From: an uncultured Porphyromonadaceae bacterium
Lineage (GTDB): Bacteria > Bacteroidota > Bacteroidia > Bacteroidales > Muribaculaceae
NCBI GenBank assembly: GCA_947575235.1
Contig: CANPMT010000023.1
Coordinates: forward strand, 1 to 40,760
Direction: 5' to 3'
Length of the DNA: 40,760 nt
The translations under genes and the position numbers were made by a program. The notes beneath the pieces were generated by a model, which saw only the letters and a list, made by a program, of their open reading frames with translations, was not told the DNA's origin and searched no databases. Of the stretch, positions 31,707-40,691 are shown one piece after another (the stretch's first letter is position 1; each line of letters starts with the position of its first letter).

Positions 31707-33449
31707 ATGAAAAGACACTTTTTCCTCGCGTTGCTCGCCGCCGCCTCGCTGGCCGGTTTCGCAAAGACAGAAAAGAAAGCAAATGTTCTTGACCTCAAGA
31801 CAAGTATAACCGACCAGGCGATAGTATATCCCGAGAGTTTCGAGGTGGATACTCAGAAATTGCTTGAGAGTTGGTTCATAAAGAATTATACTGCTACCGA
31901 TGACCGTTACGCCACTCAGCCTGACGTAGAGGTGAGCGATGAGGAGATGGTGCGCCGTCTCAGCGAGCTCCCCACTGTCATAGAGATGCCTTACAATCAG
32001 GTTGTGCGCAGCTATATCGACCGCTACACCAAGCGCGGACGCGCCCAGATTGCGGCCATATTGGGGCTGAGCCTCTATTATACACCGATTTTTGAACAGG
32101 CTCTCGAGGAGCAGGGGCTGCCGCTCGAACTGAAGTATCTCCCTATGATTGAGTCGGGTCTCGACCCGAATGCGGTGTCACGCCATGGCGCGGCCGGTCT
32201 CTGGCAGTTCATGCTCGGCACAGCCAAGGGTCTCGGTCTCGAGGTGAACTCGCTCGTGGATGAGCGTCGCGACCCCTATGTGGCCTCGGAGAGAGCCGCG
32301 GCATATCTGAAAGACCTCTATGCGATGTATGGCGACTGGTCGCTGGCCATAGCTGCCTACAACTGTGGCCCGGGCACTGTCAACAAGGCTATCCGCCGTG
32401 CCGGCGGTGAGGTGAAGGACCATGATTTCTGGTCGATCTACAGCTACCTGCCTGCTGAGACACGCGGATACGTGCCTATGTTCATCGCCGCAAACTATGT
32501 GATGAAGTATTATCCTAAGCACAATATCTCACCGGTGTTGCCGGTCAAACCGCTGGTTATTGACACAATCCAGGTGGGTGAGAGAATACATTTCAACCAG
32601 ATATCTAAGGTTCTCGACATCCCCGTTGAGGAGCTCAGGATTCTCAATCCGCAGTTCCGCGCCGACGTGATTCCCGGCACCGTTGACAGCCCCTACACAC
32701 TTATTCTCCCCTCGCAGCAGATTCATGCCTATCTCTTGAGCGAGAATGATATCCGCAACTATGAGCCGGATAAGTATGGCCTGCGTGGCACGGTAGAGCC
32801 TGGTGAGGTACCCTCTGACGCTCTCCTCGCCGTAGAGGATGTTGAGGTATGGCCCGAGGATGAAGGGGAGGCAGACGTGGCTCTGGCCACAGCGCAGGGT
32901 AAGCCCTCGGTTGTTGTGCATAAGGTAGGTCCCGGCGAGAGTCTGGCGAGCATAGCCGAGAAATACGGTGTCACTCCCGCCGAGATAAAGAGCAGCAACA
33001 ATCTGCGCCGCAATGCCGTGAGGGTAGGGCAGCAGTTGCGTATCACCACCACAATGCCCGGCTTCGAGAATCATGGCATAGCCCAGAACACCACGAAATC
33101 AGCGTCAAAATCGACAGCCTCCAAATCGGCCGCCTCCAAATCGGGCGCCTCGAAATCGACAGCCTCCTCTAAATCGGCTTCAGCCTCAACAAAGGCTGCG
33201 GCTCCCGCCAAGAAAGCCACCCCTGTAAAACACAAGATCAAGAGTGGCGAGAGTTTGTCGACAATCTCGAAGAAATATGGTGTGAGTGTATCGGCCATCA
33301 AGCAGGCCAACGGCATGTCGTCAGACAATCTGCGAGCCGGCCAGACCCTGACCATCCCGGCGAAGGGTACGACAGCCAAGAAATCCACTGCCAAGTCCAC
33401 CAAAAAGACCAGCACCAAAAAGAAAACCTCCAAGAAACGTAAAAAGTAA
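31707..33449 (+). CDS. membrane-bound lytic murein transglycosylase D-like, with two LysM domains
   Basis: 580 residues. Signal peptide (1-19), SLT domain with the catalytic Glu149 in P-M-I-E-S-G-L-D-P-N-A-V-S, G-A-A-G-L-W-Q-F-M and the A-Y-N-C-G-P-G-T-V loop. LysM 1 is at about 405-450 and LysM 2 at about 510-555 (K-S-G-E-S-L-S-T-I-S-K-K-Y-G-V). A Ser/Lys/Ala linker of K-S-A-S-K-S-T-A-type repeats separates them, and the C-terminus is Lys/Thr/Ser-rich. It cleaves peptidoglycan glycan strands with 1,6-anhydro product formation. MltD-type by architecture. Confidence 0.93.
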   Translation: MKRHFFLALLAAASLAGFAKTEKKANVLDLKTSITDQAIVYPESFEVDTQKLLESWFIKNYTATDDRYATQPDVEVSDEEMVRRLSELPTVIEMPYNQVVRSYIDRYTKRGRAQIAAILGLSLYYTPIFEQALEEQGLPLELKYLPMIESGLDPNAVSRHGAAGLWQFMLGTAKGLGLEVNSLVDERRDPYVASERAAAYLKDLYAMYGDWSLAIAAYNCGPGTVNKAIRRAGGEVKDHDFWSIYSYLPAETRGYVPMFIAANYVMKYYPKHNISPVLPVKPLVIDTIQVGERIHFNQISKVLDIPVEELRILNPQFRADVIPGTVDSPYTLILPSQQIHAYLLSENDIRNYEPDKYGLRGTVEPGEVPSDALLAVEDVEVWPEDEGEADVALATAQGKPSVVVHKVGPGESLASIAEKYGVTPAEIKSSNNLRRNAVRVGQQLRITTTMPGFENHGIAQNTTKSASKSTASKSAASKSGASKSTASSKSASASTKAAAPAKKATPVKHKIKSGESLSTISKKYGVSVSAIKQANGMSSDNLRAGQTLTIPAKGTTAKKSTAKSTKKTSTKKKTSKKRKK

Positions 33450-33461
33450 CATTTCGTCCCC

Positions 33462-33626
33462 GGTTACGTTTTCCCGGTTTCGTCCCTCGGCTTCGTCTTC
33501 CCGGTTTCGTTTTCCTGGTTTCGTCTTCTCGGTTTCGTCCCCCGGTTTCGTTTTCCTGGTTTCGTCCCCCGGTTTCGTTTTCCTGGTTTCGTCTTCTCGG
33601 TTACGTCTTCCCGGTTTCGTTTTCCT
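33462..33626. repeat. 13-14-bp minisatellite, twelve units
   Basis: GGTTTCGT-type cores start at 33462, 33476, 33489, 33503, 33517, 33531, 33544, 33558, 33571, 33585, 33599 and 33613. The unit is of the form GGTTTCGTCTTCCC. It lies 12 nt after the mltD stop and before a terminator, so it is transcribed as mltD 3' UTR. Confidence 0.9.
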
Positions 33627-33717
33627 CGTCTGGATGTCCCAGTCGGTTCTATTGGCTATTACATCTTGGATAGGAGGTATTCCAACTTGGAGATGAGATA
33701 GAATATAAAGATAAAAT

Positions 33718-33751
33718 AAAAAGGAGCGCGTCTCACGACGAGCTCCTTTTT
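33718..33751. terminator. strong bidirectional terminator between mltD and slyD
   Basis: AAAAAGGAGC (33718-33727) pairs with GCTCCTTTTT (33742-33751), with an inner CGTC/GACG stem and a TCAC loop. The A- and T-runs give U-tracts on both strands, so it ends both mltD (+) and slyD (-) transcripts. Confidence 0.92.
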
Positions 33752-33861
33752 TCCTTACTTACTTGTTGGTATATTTGCTTGCAATTCATTTTATAAACGC
33801 TGCCAATAAAGATTTATTATGCAACGTGTTGAATTATCCTGCCATCTCCGGGATTACTGCG

Positions 33862-34075
33862 GGACCCAGCCCTCCAGATGGATTGCCAGGACCCAGCCCT
33901 CCAGATGGATTGCCAGGGATTCAGCCTTCCAGATGGATTGCCGAGGAAATAGCCATCTCCGGGCTGATAGCCGTGAAATAGCCATCTCTGGGCTGGATTG
34001 CCAGGAAATAGCCATCTCCGGTCGAATTGCTGGGAAATAGTCATCTCTGGGCGGATTGACAGGAAATAGCCATCC
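33862..34075. repeat. 27-bp and about 29-bp tandem minisatellite
   Basis: Three units of about 27 bp, starting at 33862, 33889 and 33916 (GGACCCAGCCCTCCAGATGG core), are followed by five units with GGAAATAGCCATCTC cores at 33945, 33974, 34004, 34033 and 34062 (29-30 bp). There are no unique spacers, so it is not CRISPR. It lies in the 3' UTR of slyD. Confidence 0.88.
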
Positions 34076-34090
34076 GGGAGGAAATGCTGA

Positions 34091-34648
34091 TTAATGGCAG
34101 CCCCCGCAGCAGTCGGTGCTGTCTCCGCAAGAGCCACCGCCGCAGCTTCCGCAGCCGCAGCCACCCTGGGGCTGGAGCTCCTCGGGAGTTGCCTCGCGCA
34201 CCTCCTCAACCTTACCTTCATAACGCACGGTCAGACCGGCGAAAGGATGGTTGAAGTCCATCTTGATTTTGTCGCCGATTTCGAGGATTCTTCCCTGGAT
34301 ACGGTATCCTTCGGCGGTCATCATGGGGAGGATAGCGCCCACCTGTACCTCCTCGGGGATTTCGCCGTCGCGCATGAAGACGTCCTTGTCGAGTTCGAGG
34401 ATGTAATCTTCATTGCGGTAGCCGAAGGCTGCCTCCGGGGGAAGGGTGATTTCGAACTTATCCTCTTTGCCGAGATCGCGGAGCACCTCCACAAGACCGG
34501 GCACGATTTCATGGCTTACGCCGTAGACCATCACGTCGGGGGTGTCTTCGGGCGCCTCGAACAGGAGTTCGTTGTTGGCGTCGTTGTAGAGTTTATATGA
34601 GTAGGCCACAAATTTGCCGGGGCCAACGACTTCTTTCTTTTCTGACAT
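34091..34648 (-). CDS. slyD: FKBP-type peptidyl-prolyl isomerase, SlyD-like
   Basis: 185 residues from the ATG at 34648. An in-frame ATG at 34720 would add a repetitive N-P-K-T-rich tail encoded by low-complexity DNA and is rejected. The FKBP core shows V-A-Y-S-Y-K-L-Y, P-E-A-A-F-G-Y-R and D-F-N-H-P-F-A-G. The C-terminus is Gly/Cys/His-rich (G-G-C-G-C-G-S-C-G-G, D-C-C-G-G-C-H), the metal-binding tail of SlyD. It is a chaperone/prolyl isomerase with likely Ni or other metal binding. Confidence 0.93.
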   Translation of the reverse strand: MSEKKEVVGPGKFVAYSYKLYNDANNELLFEAPEDTPDVMVYGVSHEIVPGLVEVLRDLGKEDKFEITLPPEAAFGYRNEDYILELDKDVFMRDGEIPEEVQVGAILPMMTAEGYRIQGRILEIGDKIKMDFNHPFAGLTVRYEGKVEEVREATPEELQPQGGCGCGSCGGGSCGDSTDCCGGCH

Positions 34649-34804
34649 ATCTTTGAAATTTTTGGGTTGATTCAGCGGGTTGGTTTTTGGGTTGGTTTTT
34701 GGGTTGATTTTTGGCATCATGATTCATCATGTTGCATCATGATTTAATTGCCTCATGATTCATCATGGTTCATCATGTTGCATCATGATGAAATTTCCGG
34801 GGGG
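34649..34804. repeat. low-complexity spacer with short direct repeats
   Basis: It contains a tandem of GGTTGGTTTTTGG (12 bp period) near 34680-34710 and repeats of TCATGATTCATCATG near 34725-34790. It separates slyD from the DUF4919 gene. Confidence 0.7.
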
Positions 34805-35584
34805 TTATTCCGGGTGTTTCAGCTCGTACTGGGCCTGCGGGACCTCCACATTGAAGAAGAAGCCCTCGGCTACCTTGTCGCGGAGCCGCTTCTTTGTCTC
34901 GGGCTCTGGCGTCACAAGGAGATGGTCGGTGCCCGGGTCAATGAACTGGGCATCCACGGCCTCGTAACCGAGCAACTGCACCATGTCGTACTCGTGCATC
35001 GGATAGATCACATACCAGGCATTCTCCACATCCTCACCTGTGCCGGTGCTCTTTATGGCCCCTAACAGATGCTCAAGCCTGTACTCCCAGATCTTCGCGC
35101 TCATATCCTTCCGCTTCTCCTTGAGCACGTGCACAAGAAACGACATCTGACGCAGGTCAAAGGGATTGTCGCGGAGCGACAGCTCCGCATATTTGCGGAT
35201 GGTGTCAATCTCCTCCTTGGTGTGAGAGGTTTTGAGACGCAACTCGTCGGTAACCCCCGAATAGGGCGACACACGATAAGGGTCGTAATCCTCCTGGAAC
35301 ATGTAGCCAAGATAGAAGTAACGGTACTCCTCATTGGTCATGGTGGTGTCGTTACGGTTATATTTGGCCATCAGTTTGGGGAAATAGAACTTGCTGGTAG
35401 GGTCGAGGGTAAGTTCACGGATACGGTCAAGGTCGGGTTTCTCGACGGTTATCTTCCGTTTACTTGTCGCCGCTGAGGTCTGGGCCGATGGTGTCTGGGC
35501 CACAGAGATAAGGGCCGAGCAGCCAAACGCCACAACAGCCGCAGCAGCTAAACTTCTGGTTATTCTTGAAAATATTTTTGTCAT
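34805..35584 (-). CDS. DUF4919 secreted protein
   Basis: 259 residues with a signal peptide (M-T-K-I-F-S-R-I-T-R, then A-A-A-V-V-A-F-G, cleavage near residue 29-35). The pattern M-T-N-E-E-Y-R-Y-F-Y-L-G-Y and H-S/D-Y-D-P-Y-R-V-S matches DUF4919 as I know it. It is predicted periplasmic; the function is unknown. It stands 91 bp after the membrane protein gene; a weak AACCTT/AAGGTT hairpin is between them. Confidence 0.8.
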   Translation of the reverse strand: MTKIFSRITRSLAAAAVVAFGCSALISVAQTPSAQTSAATSKRKITVEKPDLDRIRELTLDPTSKFYFPKLMAKYNRNDTTMTNEEYRYFYLGYMFQEDYDPYRVSPYSGVTDELRLKTSHTKEEIDTIRKYAELSLRDNPFDLRQMSFLVHVLKEKRKDMSAKIWEYRLEHLLGAIKSTGTGEDVENAWYVIYPMHEYDMVQLLGYEAVDAQFIDPGTDHLLVTPEPETKKRLRDKVAEGFFFNVEVPQAQYELKHPE

Positions 35585-35674
35585 CAGTTGGTCTTTGTCT
35601 ATTATTCAGAACCTTTTTTTGAGTGAAGGTTTAATGCGTCATCTGCCGCGTGTCGTCGCCAAAGGGTGATGCCC

Positions 35675-36208
35675 TCAAAGATAGAGGGCTGTAATCAGCA
35701 CCAGCACCACACCAATCTGCATTATGGTGATGGCGGTGGGGAATCCCTTGGCGAGGAGATACTTGAAGAAATGACCCGAGCCGATACCCACAGGCCGGCC
35801 ATCAGGGGTCTTTGAGTAGAGGAGGAACCCGAAGAACACACCTATGGCAGTGGCCACGATCATAATGCCGTAAAGTGTGCTGAGGCTATGCACGAAGGTG
35901 AACCCCATAAGTCCGACAGCCATACCGGCAATCGCGCCCACGGTCATATATCCCATACCCTTCTTTGCGAATCTCAGCGGCGCGGGTTGCAGAATCGTGG
36001 CCACCATCACCACCAATGTCATGCACAGCCATCCTATGAGGATGGTTGAATTGATAGGTAGCAGGGGGTAGCCGTCGCTCGCCGTGGCGAAACTCAGGCA
36101 TAGCATACCGATATACGCGCAGGCCGGAGCCAGCAGGATACGCGGTGCCAACAGAAGGATGGCACCTATAAAAAACAGTATTGAAAATATGATCGCTACT
36201 ATACTCAT
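35675..36208 (-). CDS. hypothetical polytopic membrane protein
   Basis: 177 residues, about five hydrophobic helices and few charged residues. I recognise no family with confidence; it is like small Bacteroidales membrane proteins found beside PgpH. The gap to pgpH is 56 bp and the strand the same, so cotranscription is likely. Confidence 0.75.
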   Translation of the reverse strand: MSIVAIIFSILFFIGAILLLAPRILLAPACAYIGMLCLSFATASDGYPLLPINSTILIGWLCMTLVVMVATILQPAPLRFAKKGMGYMTVGAIAGMAVGLMGFTFVHSLSTLYGIMIVATAIGVFFGFLLYSKTPDGRPVGIGSGHFFKYLLAKGFPTAITIMQIGVVLVLITALYL

Positions 36209-36264
36209 TTCCAGATTACGTTTACTTCCTCTCAGAAACTGTCGTTTAAAAGCAGTTCCTTATC

Positions 36265-38376
36265 TCATTTTAACGCTTGAGATGCTGATTCGGTTGTTTC
36301 GGCGGCTGCCGTGGCAGTGCTTTTATTCATCTCAGGATACGACACGCGTGAGTGATAGATTGTGGAGAGACGTTTCTTGAAAGTATCCTTCACAGTCTCG
36401 ACATCCCTGAACGATATGGGAGCCTCCTTCAGCAGTCCGTCGGCAATCTGGCTGTCGATGATACGGTCAACAAGATTATCGATAGCCTCCGGAGTGAAAT
36501 CCTTCAGACTGCGGGAGGCCGCCTCCACGGCATCGGCCATCATGAGGATAGCGGTCTCCTTGCTCTGCGGATTCGGACCCGGATACTGGAACTTCGATTT
36601 GTCGATGACCAGGTCGGGGTTCTCATTCACAGCGGTATTATAGAAATACTTCGTAAGCCCCTTGCCATGATGCTCGGCGATGAACGACTTGATCACCGAC
36701 GGCAGTTTCTCTTTCGACGCCATGGCGAGGCCATCTGTGACGTGCTGTATTATCTTGTGGGCGCTCGTCTCAGGATTGAGACCGTTGTGCGGGTTCACAC
36801 CATGCTGGTTCTCGGTAAAGAAGATAGGGCTCTTCATCTTGCCTATGTCATGGTAAAGGGCACCCGTACGCACGAGGGTGGTGTTGGCATTTATGGCGCG
36901 GGCAGCCTCAGCTGCAAGAGTTGACACCTGCATGGAATGCTGGAATGTGCCCGGGGCATCCTCGGCCAAACGGCGCAGAAGGGGCGAGTTGATATCGCTA
37001 AGCTCAACTAACGTGACGGTGGATGTGAAGCCGAACACCTTCTCTATTATGAAGATGAAGATATAGGCGAACGAGAGAATCACCGAGTTGATCGCGAACA
37101 CGCCCAATATACGCCATGTAAACTGCGAGAGGGTGCCCTCCGTGATGAGACAGATGGCGAAGAAGGCCACGCAATAGGTCACGAGCGACCATACGGCGGT
37201 GCGGAGCAACTGTGAACGACGGCTCAGCTGGCGTATGCTGAAAGTGGCCACAAGACCCACACATACCTCCATGAATATGAACTGGAACTGGTAAGTGGCC
37301 ACTAAGGCAGCTATCAGCACAGTCGATAACAAAGCGAATATGGCCGTGCGGGAGTCAAAGAATACGACAATGATCACCGGCACCGCCGCGAAGGGGACAA
37401 GATATATACCGTTCGCCACATACTCGAACATTATCACCGAGAACACCACGAAGAAGGTGATGAACGACATCAGGAACACCATCTGGCGGATATTGGCGAA
37501 GAATCTCGACCGGTACATGCTCATGAACGTATAGAGCAGGGCGAAGACTATGATGATATAGAGCCCCTGTCCGATCACGAAATAGGTATGGCTGCTGGTC
37601 TCCGACTGCTGCGAGGCCATCATGTCGAGATAAGTGTTGAGGTTGGTGAAGATCTGAGGGGTGATGATCTCACCACGGTCGACAATCCTCTGTCCCTTCT
37701 TTATGACACCCATGGCGCCCGTTACGTTGAGATATTCCTGACTGCGGTATTTGTAGTCGGTGACGGAATCCACAACGATATTCGGATTCAGGCAGATACT
37801 GAGGGCCTTACCCACCTCAGGCGATAGCTTCCCCTGCTCGCCATGAAACTCATGAGTGAACACGGAGTCAATCATTCCGAATGCACGTGCCGGAGAGAGC
37901 ATCTCGGAGGCGTTGACCGCGATAACCGATTTCGAGTCGCCCCCGGCAGCCTCGACGAGTCGCAGTTCATGCGAAGGGCGTGCGCCGACATTCTCATAAA
38001 GCTTCGCATCAAGCAGACCGTTGTCGTAGACCTTCGAGAGCAGCTTGATAAGGAGATTACGTTCAGGCGCCGAAGTGTGATGGGTAATCATCTGGCTGAA
38101 CCGTTCAAGATTCTCCTTGGCCACCTCGTTATCACGTTTCACAAAGGGCACGAACACCCGGTCGATACTGTCGCGCATGGTGCGCTGCGAGGCTGAGTCG
38201 CGCAATATCGGGGTGTCGAAGTCGGCTGTGAGGAGGGGGTATTTCCAGGGTTGGTTCTGTTCGAACGAGAAACTCTGGTGGTCGGCCCTGGGGAGAATCA
38301 GCAGTATTATGGCCACCGCTGATATTGCCAGGCCGAAACGTATCAGATTTAGACGGGAGAATAAATTATTCCACAT
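36265..38376 (-). CDS. 7TM-HD family phosphodiesterase, PgpH-like (c-di-AMP hydrolase)
   Basis: 703 residues. An N-terminal membrane anchor (11-28), then a 7TMR-HDED extracytoplasmic domain (about 40-260), seven membrane helices (about 265-450) and a cytoplasmic HD domain with His480 in F-Q-H-S and H-D (509-510) in G-A-L-Y-H-D-I-G-K-M. PgpH enzymes hydrolyse c-di-AMP to pApA, and in several bacteria they are inhibited by (p)ppGpp. It lies 45 bp downstream of rel. Assignment is by architecture. Confidence 0.93.
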   Translation of the reverse strand: MWNNLFSRLNLIRFGLAISAVAIILLILPRADHQSFSFEQNQPWKYPLLTADFDTPILRDSASQRTMRDSIDRVFVPFVKRDNEVAKENLERFSQMITHHTSAPERNLLIKLLSKVYDNGLLDAKLYENVGARPSHELRLVEAAGGDSKSVIAVNASEMLSPARAFGMIDSVFTHEFHGEQGKLSPEVGKALSICLNPNIVVDSVTDYKYRSQEYLNVTGAMGVIKKGQRIVDRGEIITPQIFTNLNTYLDMMASQQSETSSHTYFVIGQGLYIIIVFALLYTFMSMYRSRFFANIRQMVFLMSFITFFVVFSVIMFEYVANGIYLVPFAAVPVIIVVFFDSRTAIFALLSTVLIAALVATYQFQFIFMEVCVGLVATFSIRQLSRRSQLLRTAVWSLVTYCVAFFAICLITEGTLSQFTWRILGVFAINSVILSFAYIFIFIIEKVFGFTSTVTLVELSDINSPLLRRLAEDAPGTFQHSMQVSTLAAEAARAINANTTLVRTGALYHDIGKMKSPIFFTENQHGVNPHNGLNPETSAHKIIQHVTDGLAMASKEKLPSVIKSFIAEHHGKGLTKYFYNTAVNENPDLVIDKSKFQYPGPNPQSKETAILMMADAVEAASRSLKDFTPEAIDNLVDRIIDSQIADGLLKEAPISFRDVETVKDTFKKRLSTIYHSRVSYPEMNKSTATAAAETTESASQALK

Positions 38377-38421
38377 AGTCGGTAATATTAATCATATGAA
38401 GGGGGGATGACGCAAGCCCGG

Positions 38422-40524
38422 TCACGAGGTGCGTTGGGCGAATTTCACATCCTTTATCTTCTTGAGGGCATCGCAGACCGTCTCGACGGTCTCTGCGCTG
38501 TCAACCTGCAAGGTAAGGTCGCAATGAAACACCTCATCCTGAGCCTCTATGCTGAGACCCCGGATATTCATACCCAATTTCTGCGATATGGTGTTGGTGA
38601 TCTCCTCAAGGATACCCTGGCGGTCAAGGCCGTCGATGCTTATCGACACCAGGAACTTCTCGGGGGTCTCACCCCAGGCAGTGGCCACGAGTCGGGATCC
38701 GAAAGTGGTTTTCAGCATCATTGCCTTGTCGCAATGCACCTTATGTAGCACCACATTCTCATCATCATCCACAAACCCTAACACGTCATCGCCCGGTATA
38801 GGTGAGCAGCAGGAGTCGGTGCGATAGTTCGGATGGCGGGCATCGGGATGCAGGATAAACACTTTGGAACGGTCGACAGGCTCACGCGTGGGTTCCTCGT
38901 TCCTTCTCTTTGAGGAGAAGGGATTTCGCAGCAATTTCTGCATGAGAGAGCGTTTGGGAGCCGGCTCGGCGGCGGGAGAAGCCGCCTTGGCGGCATTCTC
39001 GGCCTGCCCCTCGGCCTGCTGCTGGCGCATAGCCTTACGGAGCGCGCCCCTGATCTTATTCTGGGCACGTGCCGTGTGGCAGGCCTGCAGCCATTCCTGC
39101 TTGGGGGTCTGCGAGGCGGAAGTGATAATCTCAGCCTGGTCGCCACTCTCAAGCACATGTGCTAATGGCACAAGCTTATGGTTGATTTTCCCGGCCATGC
39201 AATGCAACCCCACTTCCGAATGGATTGCGAAAGCGAGGTCGAGCACCGTCGACCCGGCGGGGAGAGTCATCAGGTCGCCTTTCGGCGTGAAGACATAAAT
39301 CTCGGAAGAGAGTAGATTAAGCTTGATGGTCTCAAGAAAATCTATCGCGTTCGGCTCCGGATTGGCAAGGATATCCTTGATGGTGTTCATCCAGGAATCG
39401 AGCTCGGTCTCCTCCTCATGCACACCTGTCTTATATTTCCAGTGGGCGGCATAGCCTAATTCGGCGATGTCATCCATCTTGCGTGAGCGTATCTGCACCT
39501 CGATCCATTTCCCTTCGGGACCCATGGCCGTTAGATGCAGGGCGCGGTAGCCGTTGGCCTTGGGTATGCTTGTCCAGTCGCGCAGACGGTCGGGATGCAC
39601 CACATGTCCGTCAGTGAAGAAAGTATATATCTGCCAGCATTTTATCTTCTCCATAGCGTCATCGTCATTCTCAAAGATCACCCTCACGGCATAGAGGTCG
39701 TAGATCTCCTCGAAAGGCACCTTCTTGGTCTCCATCTTGTTGAAGATGGAGTAGGCGCTCTTGACACGGGCCTTTATCTCATATTTGAACCCGGCGGCGT
39801 CGAGTTTCTCACGCACCGGCCTGACAAACTCCTCGACAATCTTCTCGCGCTTATCAGAGGTCTCTTTCAGTCGCTCCATAATCCAGGCATACTTCTGGGG
39901 ATGCTCATATTTGAAAGCGAGGTCCTCCAGCTCCATCTTTATTTTGAACAGGCCGAGCCTGTGGGCGAGAGGGGCGTAGACATATAGAGTTTCGCCGGCA
40001 ATCTTATACTGTTTCTCCGGACGCATCGACCAGAGGGTGCGCATATTGTGTAGGCGGTCGGCCATCTTTATGAGAATCACGCGGATATCGGCCGACATAG
40101 ATAGGAGAAGCTTGCGGAAATTCTCAGCCTGCACAGAAGACTGTGCCCCGAGAATACCCCCCGAAATCTTGGTGAGTCCCTCCACGATATCGGCGATTTT
40201 GGCACCGAATACAGCCTCGATATCCTCGCGGGTGTATTCCGTATCCTCCACTACATCGTGTAGGAGGGCGGCGCATATCGAGGTGGAGCCGAGTCCAAGT
40301 TCGGAGATTACAATCTTGGCCACGGCTATAGGGTGCAGGATGTAAGGTTCGCCGCTACGGCGGCGCACCCCCTTGTGGGCCTCCTTGGCGAAACGGTAGG
40401 CACGTTCAATAATTTCCACTTTCTTACGGTGGTTGCTGGCAAGGTAAGCCTGCAGCACCTCACGGAAGGCGCTGTCGACCATACGGTCTTCATCTTGGGG
40501 CGACTGAGGGAGATATTCGGTCAT
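38422..40524 (-). CDS. rel: bifunctional (p)ppGpp synthetase/hydrolase (Rel/SpoT family)
   Basis: 700 residues from the ATG at 40524. The longer open frame upstream (from a TTG at 40752) crosses a terminator and hairpins and is rejected. Domains: HD hydrolase with intact His-Asp (89-90, L-L-H-D-V-V-E-D-T), synthetase with R-L-H-N-M-R and K-A-N-G-Y-R-A-L-H, TGS (V-F-T-P-K-G-D), an Ala/Pro/Arg-rich linker, a Cys-containing S-C-C-S-P-I-P-G-D, and a C-terminal ACT. It makes and degrades (p)ppGpp in the stringent response. Confidence 0.96.
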   Translation of the reverse strand: MTEYLPQSPQDEDRMVDSAFREVLQAYLASNHRKKVEIIERAYRFAKEAHKGVRRRSGEPYILHPIAVAKIVISELGLGSTSICAALLHDVVEDTEYTREDIEAVFGAKIADIVEGLTKISGGILGAQSSVQAENFRKLLLSMSADIRVILIKMADRLHNMRTLWSMRPEKQYKIAGETLYVYAPLAHRLGLFKIKMELEDLAFKYEHPQKYAWIMERLKETSDKREKIVEEFVRPVREKLDAAGFKYEIKARVKSAYSIFNKMETKKVPFEEIYDLYAVRVIFENDDDAMEKIKCWQIYTFFTDGHVVHPDRLRDWTSIPKANGYRALHLTAMGPEGKWIEVQIRSRKMDDIAELGYAAHWKYKTGVHEEETELDSWMNTIKDILANPEPNAIDFLETIKLNLLSSEIYVFTPKGDLMTLPAGSTVLDLAFAIHSEVGLHCMAGKINHKLVPLAHVLESGDQAEIITSASQTPKQEWLQACHTARAQNKIRGALRKAMRQQQAEGQAENAAKAASPAAEPAPKRSLMQKLLRNPFSSKRRNEEPTREPVDRSKVFILHPDARHPNYRTDSCCSPIPGDDVLGFVDDDENVVLHKVHCDKAMMLKTTFGSRLVATAWGETPEKFLVSISIDGLDRQGILEEITNTISQKLGMNIRGLSIEAQDEVFHCDLTLQVDSAETVETVCDALKKIKDVKFAQRTS

Positions 40525-40556
40525 GATAAAGAAGCTTGTTAAGACGGGAGAGTTTA

Positions 40557-40564
40557 CAAAATTA
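40557..40564 (-). promoter_or_regulatory. -7 box upstream of rel
   Basis: Minus-strand TAATTTTG, about 33 nt upstream of the ATG. No TTTG -33 element at normal spacing; the sequence on that side belongs to the structured region. Confidence 0.55.
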
Positions 40565-40585
40565 ATAAAAAATAAGGAGATAGCG

Positions 40586-40640
40586 AGGCAGGGAAAGAAA
40601 AAAAACCGCTCACCTCTCGGTGAACGGTTTCTCCCTGCCT
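40586..40640 (-). terminator. terminator nested in a longer inverted repeat, upstream of rel
   Basis: AACCG-TCACC (40604-40614) pairs with GGTGA-CGGTT (40619-40629), with one mismatch, and is followed on the minus strand by a run of nine T. Outside it, AGGCAGGGA (40586-40594) and TCCCTGCCT (40632-40640) form a perfect 9-bp stem around the terminator and its U-tract. It either ends a minus-strand gene or RNA to the right or acts in a leader. Confidence 0.8.
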
Positions 40641-40646
40641 TCGATT

Positions 40647-40691
40647 CCGTGGCCGGGATGACATCGAGAAGAGAATCCTCCCGAGCCACGG
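40647..40691 (-). other. hairpin CCGTGGC/GCCACGG upstream of the terminator
   Basis: CCGTGGC (40647-40653) pairs with GCCACGG (40685-40691), extended by GGGA (40655-40658) with TCCC (40679-40682). It precedes the terminator on the minus strand. The two hairpins lie in about 105 nt with no start codon of a gene between them. Confidence 0.65.

Noticed and set aside
29149..33460. parS site near parAB
   Set aside because: I found no TGTTTCACGTGAAACA-like sequence by eye; a systematic motif scan could still find a divergent one.
33862..34075. CRISPR array
   Set aside because: Units are contiguous tandem copies with no unique spacers and there are no cas genes.
33817..34221. 134-codon minus-strand frame through the minisatellite
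   Set aside because: Overlaps slyD in another frame and is only a translation of repeats.
34649..34720. N-terminal extension of SlyD (start at 34720)
   Set aside because: It encodes low-complexity N-P-K-T repeats, while the normal FKBP start M-S-E-K-K lies at 34648.
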